The translations under genes and the position numbers were made by a program. This document shows, piece after piece, positions 62,529 to 64,000 of a stretch of DNA of 64,000 bases (position 1 is the stretch's first letter; every line of letters begins with the position of its first letter). The stretch lies in contig NZ_PNRE01000047.1 in the NCBI RefSeq assembly GCF_002879645.1, positions 1 through 64,000 of the forward strand. Direction: 5' to 3'. The notes beneath the pieces were generated by a model. It worked only from the letters and a program-made list of their open reading frames with translations, searched no databases and was not told the DNA's origin. The stretch is from Halomonas heilongjiangensis (lineage in GTDB: Bacteria > Pseudomonadota > Gammaproteobacteria > Pseudomonadales > Halomonadaceae).

Positions 62529-62563
62529 CTGAGTAACGACACCAGGCGATCAACGGCGATCGC
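62529..62563 (+). promoter_or_regulatory. Paired hexaloop hairpins, ANTAR-protein RNA target
   Basis: First hairpin: CTG-(A)-GT, loop AACGAC, AC-CAG (62529-62545; five pairs with one bulged A). Second hairpin directly after: GCGATC, loop AACGGC, GATCGC (62546-62563; six perfect pairs). Both loops are six bases with A at position 1 and G at position 4, the rule established for EutV/NasR/NasT binding sites. Confidence 0.75.
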
Positions 62564-62578
62564 ACGCCATATCATGAC

Positions 62579-62635
62579 GAAGACGTCTCTGCGCACTCCC
62601 CCAGGGGAGGCGACGCCGAGGCGTCTTCTTCGTTT
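62579..62635 (+). terminator. Attenuator (intrinsic terminator) in the nitrite reductase leader
   Basis: GAAGACGTCTC (62579-62589) pairs with GAGGCGTCTTC (62618-62628) over 11 bp including one G-U pair; the loop holds the inner stem CTCCCC/GGGGAG. T-rich TTCGTTTCATCATTT follows. It lies 37 bases upstream of the start codon and 16 bases after the ANTAR hairpins, so it would block expression unless antiterminated. Confidence 0.8.
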
Positions 62636-62671
62636 CATCATTTCCGCATCAAAGAAGAGAGGTGTCAGGAC

Positions 62672-63973
62672 ATGCGTCATCGACATCCCGATTCCCCGGC
62701 GACCGAGCACCTGGTGATCGTCGGCAACGGCATGGCCGGCCACCGGCTGGTCGAGACGCTGCTCAAGCGCGACGACCGCCCCGCCCGCATCACCGTGATC
62801 GGCGAGGAGCGGGTAGCGGCCTACAACCGCATCCTGCTCTCGCCGCTGCTCGCCGGTGACATGACCCGCGATGCCCTGACCCTGCGCGAGGCCGACTGGT
62901 ACACCGAGCAGGGCGTGGAGCTGATCCTCGGCGAGCGCGTGGCGACCCTCGACTGCGAGGCACGCCGCCTCACCACCGATGCCGGTCGCACCCTCGGTTA
63001 CGACCGCCTGGTACTGGCCACCGGCTCGCGCCCGGCCATGCCGCCGCTGCCCGGCCTGGAGCTCGACGGGGTACGCGCCTTCCGCGACCTGGACGACGCC
63101 GCCGCCCTGACCCGCACCGCCGAGGCCGGCGGCAACGCCGTGGTGATCGGCGGCGGCCTGCTCGGCCTGGAGGCCGCCGAGGGGCTGCGCAAGCGCGGCA
63201 TGGCCGTCAGCCTGATCCAGCGCGACGACCGGCTGATGAACCGCCAGCTCGACGCCACCGCCGCCACCCTGCTGGAGGCGGAGTTGACCCGCCGCGGCCT
63301 GACCATCTTCACCGAGGCCAACATCGCCGCGCTCCTCGACGACGGCCAGGGCCGGGTGCACGAGGTGCGCCTCGAGGACGGCACCCGGCTGCCCGCCGAC
63401 TGCGTGGTGGTGGCGATCGGCATCACCCCCAACGCCGAGCTGGGCCGCCAGGCCGGACTCGCCACGGAGCGCGCCATCCTGGTGGACGCCCACCTGACCA
63501 CGTCCGACCCGGCGATCCACGCCCTGGGCGAGTGCTGCCAGTTCGAGGGCCAGCTCTACGGCCTGGTCGAGCCGATCTGGCGTCAGGTGGACGTCCTCGT
63601 CGACCGGCTCTGTCAGCGTCCCGGCGACGCGCCCGTGGCCGGCTACCGGGAGGCCCCCACCGCCACCAAGCTCAAGATCAGCGGCGTCTCGCTCTATGCC
63701 TTCGGCCCCATTGATCCCGATGACGGCCACGAGGTGCTCGCCTACCACGACCCCGAACAGGGTGAGTACCGCCGCCTGCTGCTGCGCAACGGACGCATCG
63801 AGGGTGCCGTGCTCTATGGCGACACCGCCATGGGCCCCTGGTACTTCGAGCGCTCCCTGGCCGGCACCGATCTCGGTCCCTGCCGCCAGGCGCTGCTGCT
63901 CGGCGCCGCCGACGCCCAGTTGCTTCTCGACTCCCCCGAACCCCAGGACAGCCCCCTGAAGGAGGCCGCATGA
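62672..63973 (+). CDS. Nitrite-reductase-type FAD/NAD(P)H oxidoreductase (NirB N-terminal-like)
   Basis: A 433-residue flavoprotein corresponding to the N-terminal half of NirB/NasB. FAD-binding HLVIVGNGMAGHRLVE is at about 13-28, the NAD-binding NAVVIGGGLLGLEAAEGLRKRGM near 150-172, and GLVEPIWRQVDVLVDRL near 290 is family-typical. It ends before the BFD, ferrodoxin-like and sirohaem domains, so it is a separate electron-donor protein. It may serve nitrate reductase NasA or a nitrite reductase encoded next. Overlaps the next gene by ATGA. Confidence 0.88.
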   Translation: MRHRHPDSPATEHLVIVGNGMAGHRLVETLLKRDDRPARITVIGEERVAAYNRILLSPLLAGDMTRDALTLREADWYTEQGVELILGERVATLDCEARRLTTDAGRTLGYDRLVLATGSRPAMPPLPGLELDGVRAFRDLDDAAALTRTAEAGGNAVVIGGGLLGLEAAEGLRKRGMAVSLIQRDDRLMNRQLDATAATLLEAELTRRGLTIFTEANIAALLDDGQGRVHEVRLEDGTRLPADCVVVAIGITPNAELGRQAGLATERAILVDAHLTTSDPAIHALGECCQFEGQLYGLVEPIWRQVDVLVDRLCQRPGDAPVAGYREAPTATKLKISGVSLYAFGPIDPDDGHEVLAYHDPEQGEYRRLLLRNGRIEGAVLYGDTAMGPWYFERSLAGTDLGPCRQALLLGAADAQLLLDSPEPQDSPLKEAA

Positions 63974-64000
63974 ACACGCCAAATTCCGACAAACAGCAGT
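63970..64000 (+). CDS. Start of the next gene (cut by the window edge)
   Basis: ATG at 63970 overlaps the preceding stop (ATGA) and has GGAGG just upstream. Only MNTPNSDKQQ is visible. From context it is probably a nitrite reductase component, but the sequence cannot show this. Confidence 0.6.
   Translation, partial: MNTPNSDKQQ

Larger units (their letters stand above)
62420..62671. other. Leader region of the nitrite reductase genes
   Basis: Contains the promoter (not clearly identified; the AT-rich run near 62483-62500 is the best guess), the paired ANTAR-type hairpins and an intrinsic terminator, described separately. No coding frame. Confidence 0.6.

Noticed and set aside
62514..62529. 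Sigma-54-like TGGCCGG-ATTC-TTGAC upstream of the nirB-like gene
   Set aside because: The -12 GC is GA, and a start from it would remove part of the first ANTAR hairpin at 62529-62545.
1..64000. CRISPR array, tRNA or rRNA genes, prophage or insertion sequence
   Set aside because: No regularly spaced repeats, cloverleaf-like segments, rRNA-like conserved stretches or transposase/integrase genes were seen; only the 142-bp palindrome and the Fic remnant hint at mobile DNA.

Overview
The window is 64 kb of GC-rich bacterial chromosome. Gene content (deo operon, LdtD-type L,D-transpeptidase, TAXI-type TRAP transporter, assimilatory nitrate genes, NIT-ANTAR regulator, DUF1127 protein, MepM-like peptidase) points to a gammaproteobacterium, most likely a Halomonas-type member of the Halomonadaceae. 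That assignment is inferred from gene content and codon usage, not from a marker gene. I see no rRNA, tRNA, CRISPR array, prophage or intact transposon.

Left part (1-24.5 kb). The nucleoside salvage operon deoA(partial)-deoB-deoD-cdd has overlapping stop/start codons. It is followed by an unrecognised membrane protein and a pair of DnaJ-like proteins. A sugar-type oxidoreductase/ThuA pair faces a LacI regulator, with two operator-like palindromes in front of thuA. Next come an MscS-type channel, a 142-bp palindromic repeat and an amidoligase/glutamine-amidotransferase pair. These are followed by stress and repair genes (OsmC, Tpx, aldo/keto reductase, endonuclease V, SbcCD), a ccdAB toxin-antitoxin module beside an eroded Fic-like remnant, and argE.

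Middle part (24.5-40 kb). This holds a DMT transporter with an IlvD/Edd-type dehydratase, a DEAD-box RNA helicase, YaiI, a glutathionyl-hydroquinone reductase, a LysR/pirin pair, a MepM-like endopeptidase, an ABC exporter, a DUF1127 protein behind a long leader, and two divergent L,D-transpeptidases.

Right part (40-64 kb). Two blocks of nitrate assimilation genes flank two other loci. narK-nasR lies at 40.5-43.3 kb. The SUMT gene, nasA, nasT, nasS and a nitrite-reductase-type flavoprotein lie at 56.7-64 kb. Four of these transcription units have good sigma-54 (-24/-12) promoters. Two unrelated ANTAR antiterminators are encoded, NasR (nitrate-sensing NIT domain) and NasT (with sensor NasS). 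The leader at 62.53-62.64 kb shows two adjacent hexaloop hairpins (A at loop position 1, G at 4) followed by an intrinsic terminator, which is the expected ANTAR target.

Between the nitrate blocks lie an AtuA-like/TAXI-TRAP uptake operon with a divergent LysR gene (43.4-49.2 kb) and the most unusual locus of the window (50.3-56.4 kb). That locus has a VpsR-like sigma-54 activator lacking a clear phospho-acceptor Asp, an outer-membrane beta-barrel, an exported protein with a double-glycine site, an exported C39 peptidase, a small exported protein, and a 397-residue exported Gly/Ala/Asn-rich protein behind a candidate sigma-54 promoter. The parts resemble the Pseudomonas Fap functional-amyloid system in kind (C39 peptidase, barrel, low-complexity secreted subunits) but not in recognisable sequence. 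I propose it as a candidate undescribed matrix or surface-fibre export system.
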